Assembly: GCA_002294045.1 (NCBI GenBank)
Contig: DBEP01000004.1
Span: 47,306-111,305 of the forward strand
Origin: Lachnoclostridium sp. UBA903
Lineage (GTDB): Bacteria > Bacillota > Clostridia > Lachnospirales > Lachnospiraceae
Reading direction: 5' to 3'
DNA: 64,000 bases
Part shown: positions 1 through 7,979 of the stretch, piece after piece
How the letters are laid out: every line of letters begins with the position of its first letter
Position numbering within the stretch: the stretch's first letter is position 1
The notes under the pieces: generated by a model
Databases searched by the model: none
Seen by the model: the letters and a program-made list of their open reading frames with translations, nothing else
Told to the model about the DNA's origin: nothing
Position numbers and translations under genes: made by a program

Positions 1-194
1 CAGCAGAGCCATATACTAATCCAGAGGAGTTCCCTGCTGCTGTTGGAAGAATGAGATTACAAGAAGTGAAGAGAGTTTTGAAAGATGCTTCTGAGGTGGC
101 AGAAATTGTCGGCTTGAGTATTACCGAACATCTGCCTTGGGATGCATTTAATCTTAGAAAGACGCTTTCTGAAATTTCGATATTCGAACCTTAA
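1..194 (+). CDS. Arginase/agmatinase-family protein, C-terminal end (partial)
   Basis: Only the last 63 codons are in the window; the reading frame is open from base 3 and stops at TAA 192-194. The tail contains GLSITEHLPWDAFNLRKTL, which resembles the C-terminal strand and helix of ureohydrolase-fold (arginase/agmatinase-like) proteins, where a hydrophobic strand is followed by an acidic helix. The metal-binding motifs would lie upstream of the window, so neither substrate nor activity can be judged. No terminator hairpin follows. The family call is from pattern memory of the tail only and is tentative. Confidence 0.45.
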   Translation, partial: AEPYTNPEEFPAAVGRMRLQEVKRVLKDASEVAEIVGLSITEHLPWDAFNLRKTLSEISIFEP

Positions 195-231
195 TCATTG
201 AGAAAAATTTCAATTTAAAAAGAGGTATCCA

Positions 232-727
232 TTGGTAAATGGAATTAAAAATATTCTTGATACTGCAAGATATAATGCAGCAAGAGCAGTGAATAATGAA
301 CTGATATCAAAAGGGCTGTTGCAAAATAGTCAAATTACTGAACTTGTGGGAGAATATGATTTATATTTCTTGAATTTTGTTTTAAGTCGCGCGAATAAAC
401 GGCTCCATTCTCTTTCTTGGAGCCATTCGCGCATACTTTTCACAAAATATCTGCGAAATATAAATCATATTCTCCCACAAGTGAGATACATTTTAATTTT
501 GCAACAGCCTCTTGAGTTAGTCCCATTAGTGTGAATTGTTAAGCATTTCAGATAAGGATAAACGTAGTTTTTATCAAAATGAGGCAATAAATTCAAACTG
601 GTCAGTAAGAGAAATGAAAAGGCAGATAAATACTTCCTTATATGTAAGATTGCTGTTTTCAAAAGGAGATATTAACAGACAGGAAGTGTTAAAATTAGCT
701 GCTAAGGGTATTGAATCCTTCTTATAA
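232..727 (+). pseudogene. DUF1016 (YhcG-like) putative nuclease, broken by a palindromic insertion
   Basis: Two pieces of one DUF1016 N-terminal domain are visible. The 5' piece (232-312) encodes VNGIKNILDTARYNAARAVN, the typical first helix. The 3' piece (about 512-727) encodes NWSVREMKRQI and a run of family-like residues around it. A 198-bp palindromic repeat (313-510) sits between them, and the middle of the domain is gone. Just after the repeat the frame reads L-S-stop-S-H-stop-C-E-L-L: both TAG codons (518-520, 527-529) fall where the family has Trp and Tyr in its WSHY motif, so they look like nonsense mutations. The C-terminal PD-(D/E)XK part is missing. YhcG-family proteins are often found with restriction-modification genes; none is seen here. 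A dead relic. Confidence 0.7.
313..510. repeat. 198-bp palindromic mobile repeat, GGCTGTTGCAAAAT family, copy 1
   Basis: The ends are inverted repeats: GGCTGTTGCAAAAT (314-327) and ATTTTGCAACAGCC (496-509). Inside, a 27-nt arm beginning CTTGTGGGAGAATATGAT is repeated inverted near 455-482, and a third nested pair (GCGCGAAT..GGCTCCA / TGGAGCC..ATTCGCGC) closes the centre. The whole unit can fold into one long hairpin and encodes no protein. It interrupts the DUF1016 gene. Related ends recur at 41285, 47537 and 51217, and CTTGTGGGAGAA recurs in the 41285 copy. It fits a non-autonomous (MITE-like) element. Confidence 0.75.
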
Positions 728-789
728 GTTATAAATACAGGTAAAGTTTTTGGCTCTTTGCCATAGAATTACCCCCCCTATATTTAATT

Positions 790-855
790 TTACCCACAGC
801 ATTTCTTATACTTTTTCCCGCTTCCGCATAGACACGAATCATTAGGATATATTTT
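790..855 (-). pseudogene. SEC-C motif protein, last codons only
   Basis: Read on the minus strand, the bases just downstream of the SGNH esterase gene encode PNDSCLCGSGKKYKKCCG followed by TAA. This is the canonical C-terminal SEC-C zinc-binding motif (CxCGSGKKYKKCCG) found at the end of SecA and many small proteins. A TGA lies a few codons upstream in the same frame, and the fragment overlaps the 3' end of the esterase gene in another frame. Nothing of the rest of the protein remains, so this is a rearrangement scar rather than a gene. Confidence 0.7.
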
Positions 856-1858
856 TCACACCTAAGATACCTTCAAAAATATATTTAGAAAAATTATCTG
901 CTATAATATACTGTCCTTCTGCATTGGGATGCAAACCGTCCGGCAAATAATCATTGTATCTTTCATCCAGTAAATCTAATCCATTGATATAATAAATATG
1001 TGCATCGCCATATTCCTGAAATTGTTTTACGGTTTCCTGCAACAAATCTCGCATCATTTCCAATGAAAGACCGGATGCTCCCGGCTTCGTTTCCCGGTCT
1101 TTACAATAGATTGGGGATATGATGACCAATGGTGTCTTCTTATGTTTTTCACGAATGGTTTTGATTAGGCCTATTACACAAGGTGAGAACATCCTTTTTG
1201 TCAGCAATCCGCCATAGGTATTGATTCCCAGCTTCAGTGTTATATAGTCTGCCTCCAGCTCCCTGATTTGCCTGCCAATCATCGGATCAAAAACGCATTC
1301 GCCGGAAAAACCCAGATTGGTAAGTGATAACTGATATCGCTCTGCCGTCAACCCCGCCCACCCGCGGGAAGGAGAAGCTGCTGCATTTGATTGGCTGATG
1401 GAACTGCCGTAATGTACCCATCTTTTTTTTCGTTTCCCACATTTCTGAATCGAGGAAGATTCTTCCACCAGTATACCTGCAAATTTAAGCTGTTTGTTTT
1501 GGGGCAGCCATAATTCGATTCTTTTGTGGTTCGGCGCAAAGCCATCTATGATAGTTTCAATTTCTGTAATTTCAATTGTTTTTTTATATTCTCCATTCAC
1601 CATTAAATCAATCAGGACTGCTTCTTCCAGCTCAGAAAGTCTGAAACCAATCACACAGGAATCCGTCTCAAAGCACAGACGGATACCGGCTCCATATTTG
1701 CCTACTCCATCTTTTAGAACAGGATACAATTCCCTCTCATGATAATCAATTCTCCAGGGTGCTGCATATTCTGATGTAATTTCCACCGAAACTGCACCAT
1801 CAAAATCAAAAACTTCATCACGAAAACCATAAAATTTCAGTGTATCTCTCCCGTTCAT
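842..1858 (-). CDS. SGNH/GDSL-type carbohydrate esterase-like hydrolase
   Basis: The 338-residue protein has no signal peptide and looks cytoplasmic. The N-terminal half (about 1-150) looks like a beta-sandwich accessory domain. The C-terminal half is an SGNH hydrolase: WVHYGSSISQ (nucleophile Ser in a GxSI-like block near residue 150), NLGFSGE (block II), LGINTYGG (block III, Asn), and PDGLHPNAEG carrying the catalytic Asp and His near the C terminus. Such proteins commonly remove acetyl groups from plant glycans. It is the last gene of the minus-strand glycan locus, after the GH130 gene, which suggests deacetylation of imported oligosaccharides (inference). Its start codon lies directly behind a structured leader (1859-2001), so it may be controlled separately from the genes above it. 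Confidence 0.75.
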   Translation of the reverse strand: MNGRDTLKFYGFRDEVFDFDGAVSVEITSEYAAPWRIDYHERELYPVLKDGVGKYGAGIRLCFETDSCVIGFRLSELEEAVLIDLMVNGEYKKTIEITEIETIIDGFAPNHKRIELWLPQNKQLKFAGILVEESSSIQKCGKRKKRWVHYGSSISQSNAAASPSRGWAGLTAERYQLSLTNLGFSGECVFDPMIGRQIRELEADYITLKLGINTYGGLLTKRMFSPCVIGLIKTIREKHKKTPLVIISPIYCKDRETKPGASGLSLEMMRDLLQETVKQFQEYGDAHIYYINGLDLLDERYNDYLPDGLHPNAEGQYIIADNFSKYIFEGILGVKNIS

Positions 1859-2001
1859 GTATTACACCCATTGCATCGCAGGCCGGCCTGCGATACTGCC
1901 ACATGCAATAGAATACAAGGTTGTATTCTATTGTCATAAATTAAAAGGAGTGAAAGAATCTCATTGTGGCATCCTTTCTCTATCTATATTTTCTTTCACA
2001 C
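1859..2001 (-). promoter_or_regulatory. Pseudoknot leader element, copy A (before the SGNH esterase)
   Basis: On the minus strand: stem GTGAAAGAA / TTCTTTCAC (plus-strand positions 1991-1999 and 1950-1958), with GGATGCCAC in its loop. The loop TGCCAC (complement of 1966-1971) can pair with GTGGCA (complement of 1897-1902) outside the stem, forming a pseudoknot. An extra hairpin CAATAGAATAC / GTATTCTATTG is inserted between the stem and the second pseudoknot strand. Then comes the hairpin ATCGCAGGC / GCCTGCGAT, the weak ribosome site GGGTG, and the ATG at 1858. Confidence 0.8.
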
Positions 2002-2062
2002 TTATCTCCATTTCTAAGCAGCTTTTACCTTACTTACCAAGTGATGCAACTCTTATTTATGC

Positions 2063-3031
2063 TTAATGCCGGCATAAATTAATTAAATCATTCACATGAA
2101 TTGTTGCCATACACTCCACCGTATCTGCCGCTCCATAATAAATTTTAACCTCACCGTTCACTTCCAGTATCATACCGCCCGGAAAAATAACATCATTTCG
2201 AAATCCGTCTCTTTCATAACTTGCTTCCGGTTGCAGCAGTGGTTCTTTACACATGCCAATAACTTTTGTCGGATCCTTTAGATCAAGCAGCATAATGCCT
2301 GCCATATAGCGCTTTTTCCAGGAGTTCTCCCATCCGTTCTTCCCTCGGCTCTGATCAATATCCACCGAATGGAAGGTTGTCAGCCAGCCATACTCCGTTT
2401 TGATGGGCGGCGCTGCCGGTCCGATTTTATCATTTGCAAAGGGTACATCTTCTACAGCAAGCAATAGTTCTGACTCTCCCCAATACACCAAATCCCTGGA
2501 TTTAGAAATCCACATATCGAATCGGTCTACCCCTCCTCTGCTATAAACAGTAAAGGGGCGTTCAAGCCGGACATATTTTCCGTCTATTTTTTCAGGAAAA
2601 AGAACCATGTTCCGATTATCCGGCGCAGTCATATGCTTTATGTCAAAGGTTTCAAAATCCTCTGTTGTCGCAATTCCACCACGAATACCGTGCTTGGTAT
2701 CGACAGCAAAGCACATATGGCAAACCCCATCAATAACCGTTAATCTTGGATCGTAGGCTCGAATAATTTCTTCATTGTTCAATGTAAAACATGGTTTCTT
2801 CTCAACCTCCCAATGAATTCCGTCCTCACTGAAGGCAAGTCCGAGATTGGTACCCTCAAATCCAAAAGGTCCCTGTTTTGTATAATTATAATCATTTCGA
2901 AATACCATAATATATTTTCCCTGATGCTTCACTACACCGGCATTAAATATTAAGGTTGCATCATAGGGTATATCCTTAGCTTCCAGGATAGGATTTTTTT
3001 CATACCGCTTTATTATTTTTGTTGTCTGCAT
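2063..3031 (-). CDS. GH130-family beta-mannoside phosphorylase/hydrolase-like protein
   Basis: The 322-residue cytoplasmic protein has a five-bladed beta-propeller signature of GH130: NPIL near residue 13, FRNDYNY, GLAFSEDGIHW (about 83-93), AYDPRLTV (equivalent to the family's DPR segment), GGIATTEDF, LLDLKDP and YYGAAD close to the C terminus. GH130 enzymes phosphorolyse or hydrolyse beta-mannosides such as mannosyl-glucose or beta-1,2-mannobiose; the exact linkage cannot be read from the sequence. It lies 24 bp behind the ABC permease, so its substrate is probably brought in by that transporter and split in the cytoplasm. Length is normal for the family. Confidence 0.85.
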   Translation of the reverse strand: MQTTKIIKRYEKNPILEAKDIPYDATLIFNAGVVKHQGKYIMVFRNDYNYTKQGPFGFEGTNLGLAFSEDGIHWEVEKKPCFTLNNEEIIRAYDPRLTVIDGVCHMCFAVDTKHGIRGGIATTEDFETFDIKHMTAPDNRNMVLFPEKIDGKYVRLERPFTVYSRGGVDRFDMWISKSRDLVYWGESELLLAVEDVPFANDKIGPAAPPIKTEYGWLTTFHSVDIDQSRGKNGWENSWKKRYMAGIMLLDLKDPTKVIGMCKEPLLQPEASYERDGFRNDVIFPGGMILEVNGEVKIYYGAADTVECMATIHVNDLINLCRH

Positions 3032-3055
3032 AAAATCCCTTTCTTAGTAAAGCCG

Positions 3056-3901
3056 TCAGCCTTTAACGGCTCCGCTTGTTAAACCTTCAATGAAATATCT
3101 ATTGAGAAAAAGATATACCACTAACATGGGTATAATCGCTATTGTCGTTCCCGCCAGCATTAGGTTCCATGAGGAGGCTGCCTCTCCCGTATTTCTCAGG
3201 CTTACCACACCTACGATTAACGGAGCTTTTTCCGGGTGTGTCAGTGTGAAAATCATCGGAAGCATATAATCATTCCACGCTGCTCGAAAGGATAGCAATC
3301 CGGAGGTTGCAATCAAAGGCTTGAGCAGCGGGAAAATTATTTTATAAAAAACTCTCAAAAACCCGCATCCATCAATTTTAGCCGCCTCGTCTATTTCATA
3401 TGGAATAGTAGACATAAAGCTTGTTGCAATGAATAATTGAGTAACATTAATACCAAATACCCGAATAATGATGACACCAATTAATGAATTATTAATCCCC
3501 AGGGTTTTTGCTACCTGAAGTTGGGGAAACAAACTTGAGGTGCCCAGGGAGATAAACATTGTGGATAAAAATAATCCATACAAAAATTTCTTTCCTTTAA
3601 ATTTTCCGCGCTGCAGTACATAAGCTAGAGTTGTTGTGGTAATGATACTGCCAACCACAATAAAAAAGGTCATGCCCACACTATTGACGGTTAATTGTTT
3701 AAAATTTGCAAGATTCCATGCCTGGGAATAGTTTTCAAATACAAACTTTTCCGGAATAATTCGTGCACCTGAGGTTAATATCTCCGCATTGCTTTTAAAC
3801 GATGCCAGAAAAAGGTAAATAATTGGGAACAATGCGAAAAGTGTGCATACCGTTAAAAAGGTGTATAAAACCAGCCGTAAACTTATTTTTTTCATCTTCA
3901 T
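3056..3901 (-). CDS. Sugar ABC transporter permease (MalG/AraQ-like, CUT1)
   Basis: This 281-residue inner-membrane protein has an N-terminal hydrophobic helix (VLYTFLTVCTLFALFPIIYL) and about six membrane segments. The EAA loop that contacts the ATPase reads DEAAKIDGCG followed by FFKI-type residues (FYKIIFPLLKP), near residues 170-190. It ends with the MalG-like tail IEGLTSGAVKG. It follows the partner permease by 12 bp. No ATPase is encoded in the cluster; CUT1 importers of this type commonly share a distant MsmX-like ATPase (family knowledge). Confidence 0.92.
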   Translation of the reverse strand: MKMKKISLRLVLYTFLTVCTLFALFPIIYLFLASFKSNAEILTSGARIIPEKFVFENYSQAWNLANFKQLTVNSVGMTFFIVVGSIITTTTLAYVLQRGKFKGKKFLYGLFLSTMFISLGTSSLFPQLQVAKTLGINNSLIGVIIIRVFGINVTQLFIATSFMSTIPYEIDEAAKIDGCGFLRVFYKIIFPLLKPLIATSGLLSFRAAWNDYMLPMIFTLTHPEKAPLIVGVVSLRNTGEAASSWNLMLAGTTIAIIPMLVVYLFLNRYFIEGLTSGAVKG

Positions 3902-3913
3902 TTTATCACCTCT

Positions 3914-4855
3914 CTATACGTTTTTCAATTTTCGGGAAAGTCTTAAATATAAAACCGTGATGATACCTATAATTCCCGCGGTTACAACAGCCATTGAGGA
4001 TGCGTAGCCGTATTGGGCTATACTTCCGGAAAGTGAATCGGTAGAAAAAAAGTATTTGTAAATATAAGTCATCACAACCTCGGTAGAACCTGCCGGTTGT
4101 CCGTTGGTAAGTACCAAAACCAAATCTGAAAGCTTTAAACCTTCCACAATCGCTAACATGAGTATGGTCTGTAAAACAGGTCCTAACATGGGAATTGTAA
4201 TTTTAAAGAATTTCTGTACAGAATTTGCGCCATCAATCTGAGCGCACTCATAAAGCTCCTTCGGTATGCTTTGAAGACCCATCAAAAACAGAATCATATT
4301 GATTCCCAGATGACTCCAGACCGCCGATATCACAATGACAATCATAGAAGTCCATTTATGTCCGAACCAATTGATGCTGTCCAATCCCATACTTAGCAGG
4401 ATTTGATTGATAATACCATTATAAGAGTTAAAAAGAATTGAGAAAATCAACCCAATGATTGCCGTACTTATTATGGTCGGCAAAAACAAAAATGTACGAA
4501 AAGCATTATTTATTTTTCGTTTTGCATTCAGCAATACAGCAAGCAGAAGGGCTAGCGGTAACTCAATACTGGTCTTTGAAAATGCGATGATTAAAGTATT
4601 CATTATGGAAGTCCAAAAAGGCTTATCTCTGGTAAAAACTCTTACAAAATTATCTAAGCCAATGAATTTAGCCTCGGTAAAGCCATCGTAATCAAACCAA
4701 GAATACTGAATAACATATATAATGGGATAAATAGTAAATACAAGAAAACCAATCAGCATAGGTGTAATCATAAGGTAAGCCATACCGGAATCCGAAATAT
4801 GAAACCTTTTGCCGCTGAATTTTCGATTTCGTGCAGTTGCTATCGTTACTTTCAT
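3914..4855 (-). CDS. Sugar ABC transporter permease (MalF/UgpA-like, CUT1)
   Basis: The 313-residue inner-membrane protein has about six predicted helices. The first is LMITPMLIGFLVFTIYPIIY near residues 29-48, preceded by a positively charged N terminus. The EAA loop is ECAQIDGANSVQKFFKITIP near residue 210. It pairs with the downstream MalG-like permease and the upstream lipoprotein to form one importer. A 13-bp-stem hairpin lies between the lipoprotein gene and this gene. Confidence 0.92.
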   Translation of the reverse strand: MKVTIATARNRKFSGKRFHISDSGMAYLMITPMLIGFLVFTIYPIIYVIQYSWFDYDGFTEAKFIGLDNFVRVFTRDKPFWTSIMNTLIIAFSKTSIELPLALLLAVLLNAKRKINNAFRTFLFLPTIISTAIIGLIFSILFNSYNGIINQILLSMGLDSINWFGHKWTSMIVIVISAVWSHLGINMILFLMGLQSIPKELYECAQIDGANSVQKFFKITIPMLGPVLQTILMLAIVEGLKLSDLVLVLTNGQPAGSTEVVMTYIYKYFFSTDSLSGSIAQYGYASSMAVVTAGIIGIITVLYLRLSRKLKNV

Positions 4856-4871
4856 ATACTAATCCTTTCAA

Positions 4872-4905
4872 AATCATGTGCCGGCCACCGGACCGGCACA
4901 TGATT
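4872..4905 (-). terminator. Intercistronic hairpin between binding-protein and permease genes
   Basis: Perfect 13-bp arms AATCATGTGCCGG / CCGGCACATGATT (4872-4884, 4893-4905) enclose an 8-nt loop. There is no T-run, so it is more likely an mRNA-stabilising or partial-attenuation hairpin that raises expression of the binding protein over the permeases than a true terminator. Confidence 0.7.
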
Positions 4906-4913
4906 AACCTCTA

Positions 4914-6326
4914 TTAATTTGTTTCTGTATATAATGTAAGGTCAAGACCATCTGCAACAGCCCTATCCAGCGCTTCATTATATCTTTTATCCAAATCAGC
5001 CATGGCTTCATCAGCAGATACGCCCCCTAAGAAAGCCTTTAAGAGAATTGTTTCCATGGTTTCTCCTTCTACTTTTACCATACCCTTTGGCGACAGAGGA
5101 TAAAGTTTTGAATCAGACATGTCAGCAAACTGATCAAAGTTCTTTGTTGTCGGTTCCATTTTAGCTGTTTCAATAACAGAAACCTTAGCAGGGATTGCTT
5201 TTCCATTCTCATATAGAACTCGTGTCGCATCATCCGATACAAATAATTTCAATACCTCCAGCGCTTTTTCCGGTTTTTCCATCGCACTGGCACCCAAGGC
5301 AAGTGAATGTGTCTGCCAGGTGTAATTCTTATAGGTATCATTTAAATCAAATACCGGCCTGCAGATACCCCAATCCATTTTTGCAGGAAATTGATCCTGC
5401 CATACACCGGCATCCCAGCTGGCAGATAATTTAAAACCGATATTGCCTTCCGCAAATTGGGCACGTGCTGCGTCATTGTTCAAACCTTCTACACCGGGGA
5501 ACCAGTCACCGTTATCATACATATCTGCTAAAAGCTGTACAAAAGGAGCCATTGATGCGAAATCAAATTTACCGGTCGCAGGGTTGAACTCACTGTGACC
5601 TACGGAAGATACAAAATGCCATAAGCCGTTCACACCAACATAACCAGTACTCTTGAGCCCTTCAATAAAACCAAATTCCTTACCATTTCCGTTCTTTGTG
5701 ATGGTATCCGCCATCTCTTTTAATTCAGTCCAGGTTTTGGGAGGCTCGTTATATCCGTTTTTCGCTAATAAGTCTTTGTTATACGCAACACCTATTGTGC
5801 TGATTGTATGGGGAACGGTATAAACATCACCCAAAATAATATTGTAATTGTTTTGCAGTTCATCCCCATAAGTGTCTACAAACTCCTGGCCTCTCGGGTA
5901 TTTGGTAATCGGGGTAATAAATCCGGTTTCCGCATATTGCGCCAGATTCGTTTGAGGCACCTTAAATAAATCCGGTCCTTCTTCAGCAGCAAGAGCGATT
6001 GCCAATACATCCGCATAATCGCCGCCGTAAATCTTATAGTTAATTTGTATTCCAAGTTCCTTTCCTTGGCCTTCATTGAAATCAGCAACCATCTTTTCAT
6101 CTTCCTCTTTCGTGGAAGCATTGTTGGTCCAAACTTCTATGGTATCCATGGTTACTTCTTCACTTGCCTGTGCATCGCCGGATTTTTCATTCTTTGAACT
6201 GGAATTGTTCTCAGAATTTTTGGATGTATCTAAAGTTCCCTTCTCTTCCTTGCCACATCCGGTCAATAACGTAAATGTCATGGTGAAAACCATAAGAATT
6301 GTAACAATCTTCTTATACATCTTCAT
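4914..6326 (-). CDS. Sugar ABC transporter substrate-binding lipoprotein
   Basis: The 470-residue protein begins with a signal peptide and lipobox (TFTLLTGCGKEEKG; lipidated Cys near residue 24), then a Ser/Asn/Lys-rich tether and a family-1 extracellular binding fold (IEVWTNN, GGDYADVLAIALAAEEGPDLF, WTELKEMADTI). It would be anchored outside the membrane and hand oligosaccharide to the two permeases encoded next. It comes first in the transporter operon, as usual. The ligand is not readable; by context it is a pectin- or mannoside-derived oligosaccharide. Confidence 0.92.
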   Translation of the reverse strand: MKMYKKIVTILMVFTMTFTLLTGCGKEEKGTLDTSKNSENNSSSKNEKSGDAQASEEVTMDTIEVWTNNASTKEEDEKMVADFNEGQGKELGIQINYKIYGGDYADVLAIALAAEEGPDLFKVPQTNLAQYAETGFITPITKYPRGQEFVDTYGDELQNNYNIILGDVYTVPHTISTIGVAYNKDLLAKNGYNEPPKTWTELKEMADTITKNGNGKEFGFIEGLKSTGYVGVNGLWHFVSSVGHSEFNPATGKFDFASMAPFVQLLADMYDNGDWFPGVEGLNNDAARAQFAEGNIGFKLSASWDAGVWQDQFPAKMDWGICRPVFDLNDTYKNYTWQTHSLALGASAMEKPEKALEVLKLFVSDDATRVLYENGKAIPAKVSVIETAKMEPTTKNFDQFADMSDSKLYPLSPKGMVKVEGETMETILLKAFLGGVSADEAMADLDKRYNEALDRAVADGLDLTLYTETN

Positions 6327-6424
6327 GTACTAATACCTTCCCTTCCTCTTTTTATTTGACGCTTTTGATTATATCTTTTTCAAAATTTTTTAAAATGGAA
6401 AATTCCTTTATCACTTGAACTATT

Positions 6425-7798
6425 CTACAGTGTTTCATTGCTCCGAAAATATGCACCACGGTCCAGTAATAACTTCTGTAGATTTTTAATGTTCGGGCCG
6501 CATAAATCCGTATTTACCATTTTTTCTTTCACCATAAGTGAAGCAGCAGCCCCTGCCCCCTCTCCCATTACAAGACATGCCGGCATGACCCGAATACTTC
6601 CTTGCACAGCCCGGTCACAGGATACATTCCTGCCCGCAATCAGGACATTTTTTAAACCCTTTGGAACCAGGCAGCGGAATGGAATTCCATAGGATTCTCC
6701 CGCTCCATACCGTGCACGGTGCTTTTCCCAATCAAAACCCTCGATTGTTTCCAAACTGCTCTCGTGCTCGGAATGATGAATATCAATATAGTAACTGTTT
6801 CTTCCTATTTCGTCGTAAAAGCCTTTTCTCTGTAAATAGTCTTCTTCCGTCAGAACATATTCTCCCACTATTCTTCGTGTCTCACGAATGCCCATCAAGG
6901 AACCTGTCGCAGCTAAAAAGGAATTTCCAAATGCCTTGGGTTGATATTTCGCAAGGGCTTCCTGGAATTCCTTCGCAATCTTACGCCCTTCAATCAGCGA
7001 CTGTGAGGTGCTACCCGGCTCTGTATTATCAATCTTCCACAAATGACCGGCATTAAAGCATACGGCCCCGGGACCTACCATTTGATTGCAGCAATGAGAA
7101 TCAACAATCCTTGGAAATTCCCCGGATTTCATCATCTCAAAAATCGGACTTTGCAGGTTAGAATTGTGTAATCTCGGACCATATTGGTAAGCATAATCAT
7201 CTACATTCGTGAGAACAAAGCATAAGCTGGCCGGTTGCAGCTCCTTACTTTCCTCATCTCCCAGCATAAACTCAGCTCCTGCCCAGGCTGCCAAATCCCC
7301 ATCGCCGGTGCAATCGATAAATACCTTCGCTTTATATGCTGTGAGTCCGCTTTTATTACTGACAATAATCTCTGATACCAATCCATTCTCACCGGTTTCG
7401 ACGGAGCACAAAAAAGAATGGAACAAGATTTCTGCTCCGGATTCACAAACCAAAGTATCGTAAACTCGCTTTAAATGTTCGGCGTCAATTGGCACCCATT
7501 TTAGCTCATCTTTACTTACATGTGCCATATTTTCTTTACTTTTGATAAGAACCTCTTCTGCGATTCCGCGATAAATGATATTCTCCTGATCCCAAAAGGG
7601 TGCCCAGGAAGGGACCAATCCGGAGGTCCCCATTCCTCCCAGGCATCCGGTTGCTTCAATCAATAAGGTTTTCACACCCTCTCTTGCTGCGGAAATGGCG
7701 GCAGCACACCCGGACGGCCCTCCTCCGACTACAATAACGTCATAAGTGTCGTCCAAATCAATTGTCTTGCTTGTAATCGTATACTTCTTTTTCTTCAT
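6425..7798 (-). CDS. FAD-dependent oxidoreductase (FAD_oxidored family)
   Basis: The 457-residue protein has an N-terminal dinucleotide-binding motif VVGGGPSGCAAAISAA (about residues 21-36), then LLIEATGCLGGMGTSG, and in the middle FIDCTGDGDLAAWAGAE, typical of the Pfam FAD_oxidored family. Near the C terminus NVLIAGRNVSCDRAVQG and GEGAGAAASL complete the FAD fold. Members are frequent in plant-glycan loci of Firmicutes but their substrates are mostly unknown. It lies between the regulator gene and the transporter genes and is probably the first gene of the regulated operon. A palindrome GTTACCAGTAAC at 7830-7841 lies in its leader. Confidence 0.85.
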   Translation of the reverse strand: MKKKKYTITSKTIDLDDTYDVIVVGGGPSGCAAAISAAREGVKTLLIEATGCLGGMGTSGLVPSWAPFWDQENIIYRGIAEEVLIKSKENMAHVSKDELKWVPIDAEHLKRVYDTLVCESGAEILFHSFLCSVETGENGLVSEIIVSNKSGLTAYKAKVFIDCTGDGDLAAWAGAEFMLGDEESKELQPASLCFVLTNVDDYAYQYGPRLHNSNLQSPIFEMMKSGEFPRIVDSHCCNQMVGPGAVCFNAGHLWKIDNTEPGSTSQSLIEGRKIAKEFQEALAKYQPKAFGNSFLAATGSLMGIRETRRIVGEYVLTEEDYLQRKGFYDEIGRNSYYIDIHHSEHESSLETIEGFDWEKHRARYGAGESYGIPFRCLVPKGLKNVLIAGRNVSCDRAVQGSIRVMPACLVMGEGAGAAASLMVKEKMVNTDLCGPNIKNLQKLLLDRGAYFRSNETL

Positions 7799-7911
7799 AC
7801 TGTCTATCCTTTCTCTTTAATCTCCTCTGTTACCAGTAACAAACTCATTATAGTTGGCTCCCTGAAATACGAGTATGGAAATATCTATAATTTGTTGTAA
7901 ATATCTTTAAA

Positions 7912-7970
7912 AAAGGCAGGCTGCCTGCATTTATACAACGAAAAAGAGAACTCATTTACAGTTCTCTCTT
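7912..7970 (-). terminator. Tandem terminators behind the yesN-like gene
   Basis: On the minus strand, GAGAGAACT-loop-AGTTCTC runs into a T-run (plus 7941-7970). A second short hairpin GCAGG/CCTGC followed by CTTTTTT lies at about 7912-7932. They separate the two-component pair from the FAD oxidoreductase gene, implying that the latter has its own promoter. Confidence 0.75.
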
Positions 7971-7979
7971 CCCCTTTGC

